From the NCBI GenBank assembly GCA_051208035.1, contig JBPJFZ010000005.1:124001-188000 (forward strand): a DNA stretch of 64,000 bases. The letters run 5' to 3'. The stretch comes from JACKOB01 sp024234575. GTDB lineage: Bacteria; Pseudomonadota; Gammaproteobacteria; Pseudomonadales; Oleiphilaceae. Made by a program: the position numbers and the translations under genes. Positions 19,785-29,452 of the stretch are shown in pieces; positions within the stretch are counted from its first letter, which is position 1; each line of letters begins with the position of its first letter. The notes under the pieces are model-generated. The model searched no databases and was not told the DNA's origin. It saw only the letters and a program-made list of their open reading frames with translations.

Positions 19785-20594
19785 CTATAAATTTAACAAA
19801 TCATTTCCAAAAGTTTGCGCCGGGTAATGAAATGGCACAGGCCCATCCGGCAAGCCGTTCATAAATTGTCGCACTAGCTCAGAGTCAGAGTTTTTCAGTT
19901 GGGATGGCGTACCCTGACCAATCACTTTGCCATCTGCCAAAATAATCAAGTGATCGCTAATACTGGCTGATTCTGCCACATCATGAGAGACCAGCACACT
20001 GGTCAATCCAAGTGAGTCATTCAACAGGCGGATCAGTTTTACCAGCATTCCCATGGCAATAGGGTCTTGCCCCGCAAAAGGCTCATCGTACATCACCATC
20101 GCTGGATCGAGCACAATGCTTCTCGCCAGGGCTACGCGGCGGGTCATACCGCCGGACAGCTGGCTTGGCATAAGATCTCGCGCACCGCGCAAACCCACAG
20201 CCTCAAGCTTCATCAAAACGATGTCGCGCACCATCACATCCGGTAACCGCGTATGTACACGCAAAGGAAAGGCGACATTCTCAAAGACAGTCAGGTCTGA
20301 GAACAAGGCACCGCTCTGAAACAGCATCCCCATTTTTTCACGGGCCAGATACAGCTCTTTTCGACTAAGTTTGGCAATATCCTGCCCGTCCACGCAAACA
20401 CGGCCGCGTGTCGGCTTGAGCTGACCACCGATCAGGCGCAGCAGCGTTGTTTTACCAGTGCCACTGGGCCCCATGATCGCGGTAACCTTACCTCGAGGAA
20501 TATTCACTGAAATATCATCAAAAATAAGTCTTTCACCGCGATAAAAAGTCAAATTTTCTATCTCGATATAGCTATCAAGCGAACCTGACTCCAT
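19785..20594 (-). CDS. mlaF: MlaF, ATPase of the phospholipid ABC transporter
   Basis: A 269-residue ABC ATPase. Walker A GPSGTGKT is at 42-49, the signature LSGGM follows SQ, and the Walker B region reads VMYDEPFAGQDP. It is first in mlaFEDCB and powers lipid movement between inner membrane and MlaC. The C-terminal extension after residue 245 is typical of MlaF, which uses it to contact a neighbouring subunit. Confidence 0.95.
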   Translation of the reverse strand: MESGSLDSYIEIENLTFYRGERLIFDDISVNIPRGKVTAIMGPSGTGKTTLLRLIGGQLKPTRGRVCVDGQDIAKLSRKELYLAREKMGMLFQSGALFSDLTVFENVAFPLRVHTRLPDVMVRDIVLMKLEAVGLRGARDLMPSQLSGGMTRRVALARSIVLDPAMVMYDEPFAGQDPIAMGMLVKLIRLLNDSLGLTSVLVSHDVAESASISDHLIILADGKVIGQGTPSQLKNSDSELVRQFMNGLPDGPVPFHYPAQTFGNDLLNL

Positions 20595-20973
20595 AACTTT
20601 CTCTGCCCTTTTTTCAAACCAATTACAGCCGCGTACACTAACATGATTCTCATTTAAAAAAAGCCGTCTACTGCCTTGTCTTTAAGAAAAATTAAGCGCA
20701 GACATCAGGCACCCAGAGTTTAATAACCAGAAAGATACTTTTTAGATACAGCCCTGGTGCATCGCGCTCTCGCTTGATAAACAAATTACTTATTGTTAAC
20801 ACTCGCCCAACAGCCTTATGGTTGCTATCAAACCGCAAAACTATATCATTGCCCCCTATCTATATAAAATCATCTGGTTTTGCACAAATTGATCAGGGCA
20901 ATAGCTGATCATGTGCAACTTCTGGAGCCTCGGCGGCTCTATTAATTATTTTTTTGGGGGCTACAGTTGTAAT
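20595..20973. promoter_or_regulatory. divergent regulatory region between mlaF and yrbG
   Basis: About 380 bases without a gene. It must hold the leftward mla promoter and the rightward yrbG/kds/lpt promoter. A candidate rightward -10 (TATAAA, 20863-20868) lies 12 bases before a strong hairpin at 20880-20918; a second hairpin and a T-run follow. A Fur-box-like stretch is at 20639-20657, about 45 bases from the mlaF start. These two elements are listed as findings. Confidence 0.4.
20880..20918 (+). promoter_or_regulatory. bulged 14-bp hairpin in the yrbG leader
   Basis: The arms TTGCACA plus TGATCAG (20880-20886 and 20890-20896) pair with CTGATCA plus TGTGCAA (20905-20918); a 3-base AAT bulge interrupts the left arm and the loop is GGCAATAG. 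It is followed by a smaller hairpin GAGCC/GGCTC (20925-20939) and then a T-rich run before the start codon. A leader with this form could attenuate or regulate yrbG expression. Confidence 0.45.
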
Positions 20974-21933
20974 ATGGAGTTGTTTTATTTTTTTGCCGCA
21001 ATTGCTGTGGGGCTGGCTTTACTGATATGGAGTGCCGATGAGTTTGTTACCTCATCTGTCTCAATCGCCAGGCAGTTTAAAATATCTCCAATGATCATTG
21101 GCCTCACCATCGTTGCATTTGGCACGTCAGCGCCAGAAATGGTCGTCTCAGCAACCGCCGCGTTTGAGGGTGCAACTGGTCTCGCCGTTGGAAATGCACT
21201 GGGATCGAACATCGCCAATATCGGATTGGTATTAGGTATCACAGCATTAATCGCCCCGCTCCCCATAAAACCCCTAGTCATTCGACGTGAGCTGCCAATA
21301 TTGCTCGCCACATCTGCTGCGGCTTATCTCGTGCTTTATGACCTGGAATTATCTATTTTCGACGGTATTTTTTTATTGGCGCTGATGGCCATCGCCATGT
21401 ACCTGTTATTAAAAAGCAACCCCGGTGCAGCGGAAATTGATGCTGAAATTGCCGAAATTCCGCAAGAAAGCCAAACCAAAGCAATCATTATGTTTGTGTT
21501 AAGCCTCGCCGTACTTATTGTTAGCTCTAAATCTCTGGTTTACGGGGCATCAGGGCTAGCTAAATACTGGCAGGTCTCTGATCTGGTCATTGGTGTCACC
21601 ATCGTAGCCATAGGCACATCTCTCCCAGAGCTTGCCGCTTCTGTAGCAAGTGCTCTCAAAGGTCATCACGATATCGCTCTGGGCAACGTTATTGGTTCAA
21701 ACCTCTTTAACCTGCTGACCGTTTTGCCCATGCCAGCGCTGATTCACCCTTCAGTGCTCGAAGCGTCAGTGGTTAACCGAGATTACCTAAGCATGATGGT
21801 GCTGACTCTTCTTCTCACCGCCTTTGCCTTTCTCATGCGCAAACGGGGGGTAATCAGCCGGGCAGAAGGGGGAATATTCTTAACATGCTATATTCTATAT
21901 TTAGGCTGGGTTTACCAATCAATAACCGCCTGA
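20974..21933 (+). CDS. yrbG: YrbG-like calcium/sodium antiporter
   Basis: CaCA-family exchanger with about ten membrane helices. The two alpha repeats are clear: GTSAPEMVVS (about residue 50 on) and GTSLPELAASV (about residue 214 on), each carrying the ion-binding Glu. I use ATG 20974 (319 residues, starting MELFYFF) because family members begin there and the upstream ATG 20911 lies inside a hairpin. The location before kdsD is conserved with E. coli. Confidence 0.9.
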   Translation: MELFYFFAAIAVGLALLIWSADEFVTSSVSIARQFKISPMIIGLTIVAFGTSAPEMVVSATAAFEGATGLAVGNALGSNIANIGLVLGITALIAPLPIKPLVIRRELPILLATSAAAYLVLYDLELSIFDGIFLLALMAIAMYLLLKSNPGAAEIDAEIAEIPQESQTKAIIMFVLSLAVLIVSSKSLVYGASGLAKYWQVSDLVIGVTIVAIGTSLPELAASVASALKGHHDIALGNVIGSNLFNLLTVLPMPALIHPSVLEASVVNRDYLSMMVLTLLLTAFAFLMRKRGVISRAEGGIFLTCYILYLGWVYQSITA

Positions 21934-21973
21934 ACACCACGGGCCTTAAATAACCGCTTAGCAGGAAAATGAC

Positions 21974-22945
21974 GTGTCTACACCAAACTACTCACAATCG
22001 GCTAAAAGAGCCATTGAGATCGAGCGCGACGCTATCAACGCCTTACTTGAACGAGTCGGTAACGACTTTGAAATCGCCTGTGATCTGTTAATCAACTGCA
22101 AGGGACGGGTGGTCGTGACGGGGATGGGTAAATCCGGCCATATCGGTAACAAAATCGCCGCGACACTCGCCAGCACCGGCACGCCTTCTTTTTACGTGCA
22201 CCCAGGTGAAGCCAGCCATGGTGACCTTGGTATGATTACTGGTAATGACGTGGTAATTGCGATATCTAACTCGGGCAACACTGCCGAGATAATCACCATA
22301 CTGCCGCTAATAAAGCGCATGGGAGCACCACTGATCAGCATGACTGGCGCGCCAAATTCAACACTGGCCAAAGAAGCCATTGTGAACCTGGATGTCAGTG
22401 TTCAACACGAAGCCTGCCCACTTGGACTGGCACCAACTTCAAGCACGACAGCCACATTGGTGATGGGTGATGCATTGGCAATCGCACTGCTTGAAGCAAG
22501 AGGGTTTAGTGAAGAAGACTTTGCGTTTTCTCACCCTGGTGGCAGCCTGGGTAAACGCCTGCTTCTAAAGGTCAAAGACATCATGCATTCCGGAAACCTG
22601 ATTCCAAAAGTTAAAACCGGCACACCGCTGAGTCAGGCTCTTCTCGAAATGTCCAAAAAGGGGCTGGGAATGACAGCTATCGTTGACGATCAAGACATAC
22701 TGAAAGGTTTGTTTACCGATGGTGACCTCAGACGCGCTTTAGATATAACCATCGATATCCATAACACCGTTATTGACGACGTAATGAATAAACACTGCAC
22801 AACAATTGAAGATAAGATTCTTGCTGCCGAAGCGCTGGCGATAATGGAAGGAAAAAAAATTAACGGCCTGATCGTGACAGATACGAGTAATAAAGTTATC
22901 GGGGCAATGAATATGCATGATCTTTTACGTGCCGGAGTACTTTAA
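21974..22945 (+). CDS. kdsD: arabinose-5-phosphate isomerase
   Basis: A 323-residue enzyme with an N-terminal SIS domain (about 35-170; GMGKSGHIGNK and AISNSGNTAEI) and two CBS domains (about 205-323). It converts ribulose-5-phosphate to arabinose-5-phosphate, the first step of Kdo synthesis for LPS. It starts with GTG, with AGGAA 6 bases upstream. It lies between yrbG and kdsC, the usual order. Confidence 0.95.
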   Translation: MSTPNYSQSAKRAIEIERDAINALLERVGNDFEIACDLLINCKGRVVVTGMGKSGHIGNKIAATLASTGTPSFYVHPGEASHGDLGMITGNDVVIAISNSGNTAEIITILPLIKRMGAPLISMTGAPNSTLAKEAIVNLDVSVQHEACPLGLAPTSSTTATLVMGDALAIALLEARGFSEEDFAFSHPGGSLGKRLLLKVKDIMHSGNLIPKVKTGTPLSQALLEMSKKGLGMTAIVDDQDILKGLFTDGDLRRALDITIDIHNTVIDDVMNKHCTTIEDKILAAEALAIMEGKKINGLIVTDTSNKVIGAMNMHDLLRAGVL

Positions 22946-23021
22946 AGATCTTGTTAGTGCAGTGACTAAAAAATGACTTTAGCATTAAAACACCCCTAAC
23001 CATTCAGCAGGTGCAGAAACT

Positions 23022-23552
23022 TTGAAATCAGCCGCAGAAATCCGCTCCATAGCCAGCCAGGTAAGGCTTGCCGCCTTTGATGTCGACGGTGTCATGACCG
23101 ACGGCAAACTATATTTCAGCGCCAACGGTGACGAGCTGAAAGGTTTTAACATTCTTGACGGCCTTGGCCTTAAACTTCTGCAGAAAAGCGGCGTTGAAGT
23201 TGCATTTATAACCGGACGAAACTCTCCTCTCACAACTAAAAGAGCCAACGATCTTGGTATTAAGCACCTTATTCAAGGTCGCGAAGATAAAAAAATCGCG
23301 CTACAAGAACTTGCCAGCACGCTGGATATTCCGCTTGGCCAAACAGCCTATATTGGCGACGACCTTCCTGATCTTGGTGCGATTAAAATAGCTGGCCTGG
23401 GTATCACGGTTGCCAATGGTTACGAGTTCGTAAAGATGCACGCAGACTGGTGCAGCAACAAGAAAGGTGGCGAAGGTGCGGTTAGAGAGATATGCGACAT
23501 GATTCTTGACGCCAAAGGTGTTAAAGAGCAACTGCTGCATGCTTTCTTGTAG
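23022..23552 (+). CDS. kdsC: 3-deoxy-D-manno-octulosonate 8-phosphate phosphatase
   Basis: A 176-residue HAD phosphatase of the KdsC type. The nucleophile motif is FDVDGVMTDG (Asp20, Asp22), followed by ITGRNSPLT and the late motif YIGDDLPDLGAIK. It dephosphorylates Kdo-8-phosphate to Kdo. The start codon is TTG at 23022 with a CAGGTG-type Shine-Dalgarno about 9 bases upstream. It does not carry a fused second domain. Confidence 0.93.
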   Translation: MKSAAEIRSIASQVRLAAFDVDGVMTDGKLYFSANGDELKGFNILDGLGLKLLQKSGVEVAFITGRNSPLTTKRANDLGIKHLIQGREDKKIALQELASTLDIPLGQTAYIGDDLPDLGAIKIAGLGITVANGYEFVKMHADWCSNKKGGEGAVREICDMILDAKGVKEQLLHAFL

Positions 23553-23570
23553 AGTTTTTGAAAAGGGGTC

Positions 23571-24161
23571 ATGCCAAAAAGAATGAATAACTTTAGCGTC
23601 AGAGCAAGTATCAGGCTTATTGCATTATTAGGCACTTTTTTGGCCGCGGTGATTTTGCTTTGGACTAGTGATGAGCCCTCCCCTCCTGACACAGTTAAGT
23701 CAGCGATGGAAGAACCCGACTCATACCTTGTCAATGGTGTTTACCGCGAATACGGCGTCACTGGCGAGCTAAATAGCAAAATGTCGACCAGACAGGGTGT
23801 GCATTTTCCTGACTCTGATGAAGGTATTTTCAGCTCACCAGATATCCTTATCTATCAGGAAGATAGGACACCATGGACGATAAAAGCCAGTCAAGGGCAA
23901 TACCTTAGCAAACAGGAACAATTGGTTTTAAAAGGAAATGTTGTTATCGAGCAACTACAAGGCGATGTTCCTGTATTAAACTTCCAAACTGATGAACTCT
24001 CGCTGTATACCAAAACAAAGTACATTGTCACTGATCGCCCTGTTAAAATTTCAGGGGCCGAAGGGCTGACTTCAGCAGTAGGAATGAAGGTCTGGGTTAA
24101 TGAAAAAAGAGTTGAACTACTATCCAATGTTAAGGGCACTTATGTTCTACAAACAAAGTAA
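23571..24161 (+). CDS. lptC: LPS export protein LptC
   Basis: A 196-residue bitopic inner-membrane protein: a single N-terminal helix (about residues 11-30) and a periplasmic beta-jellyroll of the LptC family. LptC receives LPS from LptB2FG and hands it to LptA. AAGGGG precedes the ATG closely. Its last 20 bases overlap the preferred lptA start, implying translational coupling. Confidence 0.92.
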   Translation: MPKRMNNFSVRASIRLIALLGTFLAAVILLWTSDEPSPPDTVKSAMEEPDSYLVNGVYREYGVTGELNSKMSTRQGVHFPDSDEGIFSSPDILIYQEDRTPWTIKASQGQYLSKQEQLVLKGNVVIEQLQGDVPVLNFQTDELSLYTKTKYIVTDRPVKISGAEGLTSAVGMKVWVNEKRVELLSNVKGTYVLQTK

Positions 24162-24765
24162 TCTCACCCTCAATTCAATATGTGCTGCACTACTGTATGG
24201 TTTGTTGTGCAGCAATCACGCTATAGCACTCAGTGGCAACAACAACGACCCCATCCATATTAAGGCCGATAAAGCCGAGCTTAACGAAGCAAATGGGACG
24301 GCCATTTATCAGGGCGATGTGCTAATTACACAAGGGTCGACATCCCTGTCCGCCGAGAAGATCATTATCTTCAGCAAAAATCAGGCGTTAACAAAGATTG
24401 AAGCATCCGGCAGTCCTGCCCACCTGAAACAGGCTGCAGACGAAAAAAGCCCGGAAACAGAAGCTTTTGGCAACCTGATAGTTTATCTTCATGAACACGG
24501 CACCATCGAAATCACCCAAAATGCCAAACTTGTACAAGGCCCTAACCAGTTTCAAGGCAATAGCATTATTTACAACTCCAAGACACGCGTGGTATCAGCC
24601 TCGGGCACTGGACAAAATGGTGAAAAAGATGGCCGGGTAGAGTTAATATTTCACCCTCAATCAGCCCCTAAGCTCAAACAAAATGACAGTGTCACTGGTG
24701 ATAAAAAATCGATGACAGAAAAAACCGGCAACGGCAAGGAACCAGTTGAGCAGCCGCCGCAATGA
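24142..24765 (+). CDS. lptA: LPS transport periplasmic protein LptA
   Basis: OstA-like periplasmic bridge protein. I choose ATG 24142 (207 residues), preceded by TAAGGG with 5-base spacing; a longer frame from 24100 lies inside lptC. A signal peptide is followed by the mature start near [14 protein letters not shown], then the LptA core ([26 protein letters not shown]). The C-terminal 35 residues are polar and low in complexity, as in several marine relatives. The stop overlaps lptB by 4 bases. Confidence 0.93.
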   Translation: MFYKQSNLTLNSICAALLYGLLCSNHAIALSGNNNDPIHIKADKAELNEANGTAIYQGDVLITQGSTSLSAEKIIIFSKNQALTKIEASGSPAHLKQAADEKSPETEAFGNLIVYLHEHGTIEITQNAKLVQGPNQFQGNSIIYNSKTRVVSASGTGQNGEKDGRVELIFHPQSAPKLKQNDSVTGDKKSMTEKTGNGKEPVEQPPQ

Positions 24766-25487
24766 AAAACCTAACCGCACTTAATCTGGCAAAAAGCTAC
24801 AAGAAAAGACAAGTAGTTAAAGATGTCTCAATCAGTGTCAAAAGCGGTGAGATCGTTGGTTTGCTTGGACCAAACGGGGCTGGCAAAACCACTTGTTTTT
24901 ATATGATCGTAGGTCTGGTCGAAGCAGACAAAGGCCGAATACTCATCGACAATGAAGATATCACTTCTCTGCCGATGCATGGCCGAGCAAGAAAAGGCAT
25001 TGGTTATTTACCTCAGGAAGCCTCTGTCTTTCGTAAGCTCACTGTTCAGGATAACCTGATGGCAATACTGGAAACGCGCAAAGATATTTCCAAAAAAGAC
25101 CGGCAAAAAAAAATGGAAGCTTTGTTGCAGGAATTTCATATAACACATATCAAAGATAGCCTGGGAATGAGCCTATCGGGCGGAGAAAGGCGGCGAGTTG
25201 AGATTGCCAGAGCCTTGGCAACCGAGCCTGCATTTATACTACTTGACGAGCCATTTGCTGGCGTCGACCCCATTTCCGTAAGCGATATTAAGCAAATAAT
25301 CAAGCACTTAAAGGCAAAAGGCATAGGTGTGCTGATTACTGATCACAACGTTCGTGAAACTCTTGATATTTGTGAAAAAGCGTTTATTGTTGGAGATGGC
25401 CACATTATTGCAGAGGGAACTTCTCAAGAGGTGTTGAGCAACCAACGCGTTAAAGATGTTTATCTTGGGAACGAATTTAAACTTTAA
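24762..25487 (+). CDS. lptB: LPS export ABC transporter ATP-binding protein LptB
   Basis: A 241-residue ABC ATPase with Walker A GPNGAGKT (36-43), signature LSGGERRR and Walker [14 protein letters not shown]. It powers extraction of LPS from the inner membrane with LptF, LptG and LptC. ATGA overlap with lptA shows one operon. A weak hairpin (AACTACAC/GTGTAGTT, 25487-25511) follows without a T-run. Confidence 0.97.
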   Translation: MKNLTALNLAKSYKKRQVVKDVSISVKSGEIVGLLGPNGAGKTTCFYMIVGLVEADKGRILIDNEDITSLPMHGRARKGIGYLPQEASVFRKLTVQDNLMAILETRKDISKKDRQKKMEALLQEFHITHIKDSLGMSLSGGERRRVEIARALATEPAFILLDEPFAGVDPISVSDIKQIIKHLKAKGIGVLITDHNVRETLDICEKAFIVGDGHIIAEGTSQEVLSNQRVKDVYLGNEFKL

Positions 25488-25609
25488 ACTACACTTACTT
25501 CAGGTGTAGTTAAAACACTTTGATTATCCATATGCTATTTATGTCGCGAAGCCAAGAGGCGAGCCACGTTCATAGACACGAAAAGTTGGGTTAAGGCGGT
25601 ACTAACTAA

Positions 25610-27160
25610 ATGGTCATGAAGGCATCTTTACAACTAAAGCTTGGCCAACAGCTCACGATGACTCCTCAGCTGCAGCAGGCTATCAGGCTTTTGCAGCTTT
25701 CAACCCTCGATCTTCAACAAGAAATTCAGGAAGCGCTGGACTCAAACCCAATGCTCGAACTGGATGAAGGCCACGCAGACAGCGAGCAAACATCCAACAG
25801 TAACGATGACAGCGCTTCGACTTCGGATAACCGTACGTCTGAAAACCAAAATTTAAACGAGCCGACCCCCAGCAGAGAAACTGACAACCACAATTCTGAC
25901 GACTACGACAGCGAAGCCTTTAGTGCTGGAGAAGAGTCCTGGGGAGACGCGATTCCTGACGATCTGCCAGTCGACACGGCATGGGATGACATCTATCAAA
26001 GCAGTGCACCTGCCGGCCCTGCAGGTTCTGACGACAATGATCTTGATTTCGAATCACGCAACTCTGCAGGAGAAACACTTCAGGACCACCTGAACTGGCA
26101 ATTAAATCTGACCCCGATGTCCGAAACAGACAGAATCATCGCGATGTCTTTAATTGACTCGGTTAATCCTGAAGGCTATATCACAAGCTCTGTTGAAGAA
26201 ATCCACTCTGGACTTGTGGAAGAATTTGAAGATCTCGACCTCGACGAAGTCGTGGCAGTTATGCGACGCCTGCAGCATTTTGACCCGCCCGGAGTCTGTG
26301 CCCGCGATCTAAAAGAGTGCCTTTTTGTACAACTAGCTCAATTACCTTCGGACACACCATGGCTACCGCAAGCTAAAATGGTCGTAAATCATTACCTTCA
26401 TTTACTGGGCAACCGGGATTACGCGCAGCTCATGCGCCGAAGCCGTTTAAAGGAAGAAGACCTTAAATCAGTGATCGCACTAATACAAACCCTGAATCCA
26501 AAGCCAGGTTTATCGATCAGCGACACGGCATCTGAGTATGTTGTACCAGATGTTATGGTTAAAAAAGAGAACGAACGCTGGAAGATCGAGCTCAATCCGG
26601 AGATTGCCCCCAAAATACGCGTCAACTCCGGCTACGCTTCGCTGGTAAAGCGGGCAGATAACAGCAATGACAACAATTTTCTAAAAGATCAGTTACAAGA
26701 AGCACGCTGGTTTATTAAAAGCTTACAAAGCCGTAATGAGACTCTGCTAAAAGTTGCGAGCAAAATAGTTGAATATCAGCAAGGATTTCTTGATTATGGC
26801 GATGAAGCGATGAAACCGATGGTTCTCGCCGACATCGCCCAAGCCGTAGAAATGCACGAATCGACCATTTCACGGGTGACGACTCAAAAGTACATGCATA
26901 CCCCCAGAGGTATATTCGAGCTAAAGTACTTTTTTTCCAGCCATGTCAGCACTGCCGCCGGGGGCGAATGCTCCTCAACAGCAATCAGGGCAATTATCAA
27001 AAAACTCATTGCGGCGGAGTCTGCCAAGAAGCCTCTAAGCGATAGCAAAATTGCCGACGTACTGGAAGAACAAGGTATTCAGGTTGCCAGAAGAACCATA
27101 GCCAAGTACAGGGAGGCAATGTCTATTCCGCCTTCAAACGAACGCAAGAGACTGGTGTAA
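25610..27160 (+). CDS. rpoN: RNA polymerase sigma-54 factor
   Basis: A 516-residue sigma-54. Region I starts [23 protein letters not shown], which contacts enhancer-binding proteins; region II (about 50-150) is very acidic and Ser/Asn-rich and longer than in E. coli; the core-binding region and helix-turn-helix follow; and the RpoN box [10 protein letters not shown] is at 493-502. AAGGCGG lies 10 bases before ATG 25610; a second ATG at 25616 is possible. The order lptB-rpoN-hpf-ptsN-rapZ is universal in relatives. Confidence 0.97.
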   Translation: MVMKASLQLKLGQQLTMTPQLQQAIRLLQLSTLDLQQEIQEALDSNPMLELDEGHADSEQTSNSNDDSASTSDNRTSENQNLNEPTPSRETDNHNSDDYDSEAFSAGEESWGDAIPDDLPVDTAWDDIYQSSAPAGPAGSDDNDLDFESRNSAGETLQDHLNWQLNLTPMSETDRIIAMSLIDSVNPEGYITSSVEEIHSGLVEEFEDLDLDEVVAVMRRLQHFDPPGVCARDLKECLFVQLAQLPSDTPWLPQAKMVVNHYLHLLGNRDYAQLMRRSRLKEEDLKSVIALIQTLNPKPGLSISDTASEYVVPDVMVKKENERWKIELNPEIAPKIRVNSGYASLVKRADNSNDNNFLKDQLQEARWFIKSLQSRNETLLKVASKIVEYQQGFLDYGDEAMKPMVLADIAQAVEMHESTISRVTTQKYMHTPRGIFELKYFFSSHVSTAAGGECSSTAIRAIIKKLIAAESAKKPLSDSKIADVLEEQGIQVARRTIAKYREAMSIPPSNERKRLV

Positions 27161-27185
27161 CATTAAAAATTAAACCCATTATCAT

Positions 27186-27253
27186 CACACATGTTTTTTC
27201 TCGCATGTGTGGAAACTGGAGCCGGAAACAACCTACAAAGATAAAGTTTCCGG
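27186..27253 (+). promoter_or_regulatory. two hairpins in the hpf leader
   Basis: CACACATG/CATGTGTG (27186-27211, 10-base loop TTTTTTCTCG) is followed by CCGGAAAC/GTTTCCGG (27222-27253). A further copy of GGAAAC at 27211-27216 could compete for the same GTTTCC arm, so alternative folds are possible. The region separates rpoN from hpf. Confidence 0.4.
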
Positions 27254-27277
27254 ATTCTTCGCACTAAGGAGCCTACT

Positions 27278-27577
27278 ATGCAATTGAACATTACTGGTCA
27301 CCATGTTGATCTAACAGATGCATTAAAAGAATACGTATCCAGTAAAATCAAAAAATTAGAAAAGCATTTCGACAATATCAGCAATGTACAAATAACATTA
27401 TCCGTAGAAAAAACACGTCATATTGCAGAAGGCACGATGCACCTAAGCGGTACTGAGGCGCACGCAAAGGCTGAGCATGACGACATGTATGCTGCCATTG
27501 ACGCACTTTCAGACAAACTCGACCGACAGATTCTTAAGCATAAAGAAAAGAATGTTGCGCGTTCACACGGTGCGTAG
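27278..27577 (+). CDS. hpf: ribosome hibernation promoting factor, short form
   Basis: A 99-residue S30AE-family protein beginning MQLNITGHHVDLTDALKEYV. Short-form HPF binds the 30S decoding region and helps form inactive 100S dimers in stationary phase. The Shine-Dalgarno AAGGAG sits 6 bases before ATG. The C-terminal dimerisation domain of long-form HPF is absent. It lies directly after rpoN, as in most gammaproteobacteria. Confidence 0.95.
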   Translation: MQLNITGHHVDLTDALKEYVSSKIKKLEKHFDNISNVQITLSVEKTRHIAEGTMHLSGTEAHAKAEHDDMYAAIDALSDKLDRQILKHKEKNVARSHGA

Positions 27578-27640
27578 TCCAGCTTGTGCACCCTTATCAG
27601 TTAAGGCGCTAAGGATTAGCGTCAAGAGTATTGCGGAAAA

Positions 27641-28105
27641 ATGACGGACAACTTAGTTTCAATTAAGTCTATTCTGTCCCCAGAGCTCACCCTAACGGGT
27701 GTGCCTGGGAGCAGTAAAAAACGAATTCTTGAACAAATATCTCATCTGGTCGCTACCAATCACCCAAACCTGGAAGAGAAAGATGTTTTTAACAACCTGC
27801 TCAATAGAGAGCGCCTGGGAAGCACCGGTATAGGACAGGGAATAGCAATTCCCCATTGCCGGTTAGAAGAATCACAGCAGGTTATCGGTGCACTGTTGAC
27901 CCTGGAAGAGAAAGTACCTTTCGACGCCATCGACAACGAGCCGGTAGATATGCTGTTTGTTTTACTCGTGCCTAAGGAAGCTACCAGCGAACATCTTGAT
28001 TTGCTAAGCCAACTGGCAGAGAAGTTCAATGATGCCGACCTATGCAAAAAACTGCGTTCGTGCCAAGATAGCGCAGAGTTGTATAAAACCATTGTCGAAG
28101 ACTGA
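27641..28105 (+). CDS. ptsN: nitrogen PTS enzyme IIA (EIIA-Ntr)
   Basis: A 154-residue PTS EIIA type-2 domain. The phosphorylated His72 lies in GIAIPHCR. It takes phosphate from NPr (ptsO, encoded nearby) and regulates potassium, nitrogen and envelope responses rather than sugar uptake. Sits between hpf and rapZ. Confidence 0.95.
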   Translation: MTDNLVSIKSILSPELTLTGVPGSSKKRILEQISHLVATNHPNLEEKDVFNNLLNRERLGSTGIGQGIAIPHCRLEESQQVIGALLTLEEKVPFDAIDNEPVDMLFVLLVPKEATSEHLDLLSQLAEKFNDADLCKKLRSCQDSAELYKTIVED

Positions 28106-28127
28106 CCGGTATTGAAACCGATGAACT

Positions 28128-29018
28128 ATGAAACTTATTATTATTAGCGGACGCTCTGGTTCTGGCAAATCAACTGCCCTGAACGTACTCGAAGACGTTG
28201 GGTACTATTGCATTGATAACTTGCCTATCGGTCTTCTCTTTCCACTCATTGCTGAGGCGCTTCAAAGCAACACTCAGCGACTGGGTAAAATCGCGGTTAG
28301 CATTGACGCCCGCAATCTGTCTAATGAGTTACGCAACTTTGGCACGATTTACGACGAGCTTATTCAAAAACCTGTCGACATTGAAATAATTTACCTGGAT
28401 GCGCTCAACCAGACTCTGTTTAAGCGATTTCATGCCACGCGCCGAAAACACCCGTTAAGTAGTGCAACCATCTCGCTAAAAGAGGCAATTGAAGCAGAAA
28501 GAAAACTGCTCGAACCCATTTCGAGCCGAGCAGATCTCAGCATAGATACCAGCGACCTTGGTATGTATCAGCTGCGAGATATGATTAAAGAGCGGGTGGC
28601 GGGTCATAAGAATCAAGAACTGGCCTTGCTGTTTCAGTCGTTTGGATTCAAGCATGGTGTTCCCATCGATGCGGATATTGTGTTCGATGTACGCTGTTTA
28701 CCCAACCCCTATTGGGATCACTCGCTAAGAAAATACACCGGACTTGAGCAGCCGATTATAGATTTTTTGGGCAAGCAACCTGACACAACGGAAATGATTG
28801 ACGATATTTCCAGTTTTTTAACCAAGTGGCTACCCAGGTTTCATGCGTCAAACCGCAGCTATATGACCATTGCAATTGGCTGCACAGGGGGCCAACATCG
28901 CTCCGTCTACCTTAGTGAAATGCTGCGTAAGAAGTTTGAATCTATCTATAGCAACGTGCAGGTTAGACATAAAGAGCTGCCAGATCAGGCAACTGCAGAT
29001 CAGAAGGGTGCACACTAA
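28128..29018 (+). CDS. rapZ: RNase adapter protein RapZ
   Basis: A 296-residue protein with a P-loop GRSGSGKS (8-15) and the conserved C-terminal domain (FDVRCLPNPYW, CTGGQHRSVYL). RapZ in E. coli binds the small RNA GlmZ and guides RNase E to it, tuning glucosamine-6-phosphate synthesis; in Pseudomonas the homologue is less studied. It is in the rpoN operon between ptsN and ptsO. Confidence 0.95.
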   Translation: MKLIIISGRSGSGKSTALNVLEDVGYYCIDNLPIGLLFPLIAEALQSNTQRLGKIAVSIDARNLSNELRNFGTIYDELIQKPVDIEIIYLDALNQTLFKRFHATRRKHPLSSATISLKEAIEAERKLLEPISSRADLSIDTSDLGMYQLRDMIKERVAGHKNQELALLFQSFGFKHGVPIDADIVFDVRCLPNPYWDHSLRKYTGLEQPIIDFLGKQPDTTEMIDDISSFLTKWLPRFHASNRSYMTIAIGCTGGQHRSVYLSEMLRKKFESIYSNVQVRHKELPDQATADQKGAH

Positions 29019-29062
29019 CCTTTATACCCAATGCAATTACAGCCATCCCACAAAGACGAACT

Positions 29063-29332
29063 ATGATTACAGCAGATATCGAAATCATCAATAAATTGGG
29101 CCTGCACGCCAGAGCGGCTAACAAACTGGTCACCACTGCCATGCGGTTTGAAAGTTCCGTTTCAATCGCCAAGGGCAGCAAGAAAGTGGATGCCAAAAGC
29201 ATCATGTCAGTGATGATGTTGGCGGCATCGTGCGGCACGGTAGTGCAAATAGAAGTTGATGGCCGCGATGAAAGCGCCGCCAGTGAAGCAGTTATCAGTT
29301 TGTTTGCCAATAAATTCGGTGAAGAAGAATAG
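29063..29332 (+). CDS. ptsO: phosphocarrier protein NPr
   Basis: An 89-residue HPr-like protein with the phosphoacceptor His16 in NKLGLHARAA and a Ser46-region KSIMSVMML typical of the fold. It relays phosphate from EI-Ntr (PtsP, not in the window) to PtsN. Last gene of the rpoN cluster. Confidence 0.93.
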   Translation: MITADIEIINKLGLHARAANKLVTTAMRFESSVSIAKGSKKVDAKSIMSVMMLAASCGTVVQIEVDGRDESAASEAVISLFANKFGEEE

Positions 29333-29452
29333 CCTCCATTCATTTACACAGCCAAACAAAAGCCCCTCTTCCTATGCATCAAGCAACACAATTAATTCTA
29401 CAAAGTCTGCGACAAACGTCATAACTTTCTAAAGAAAATATCTATGATAAGT

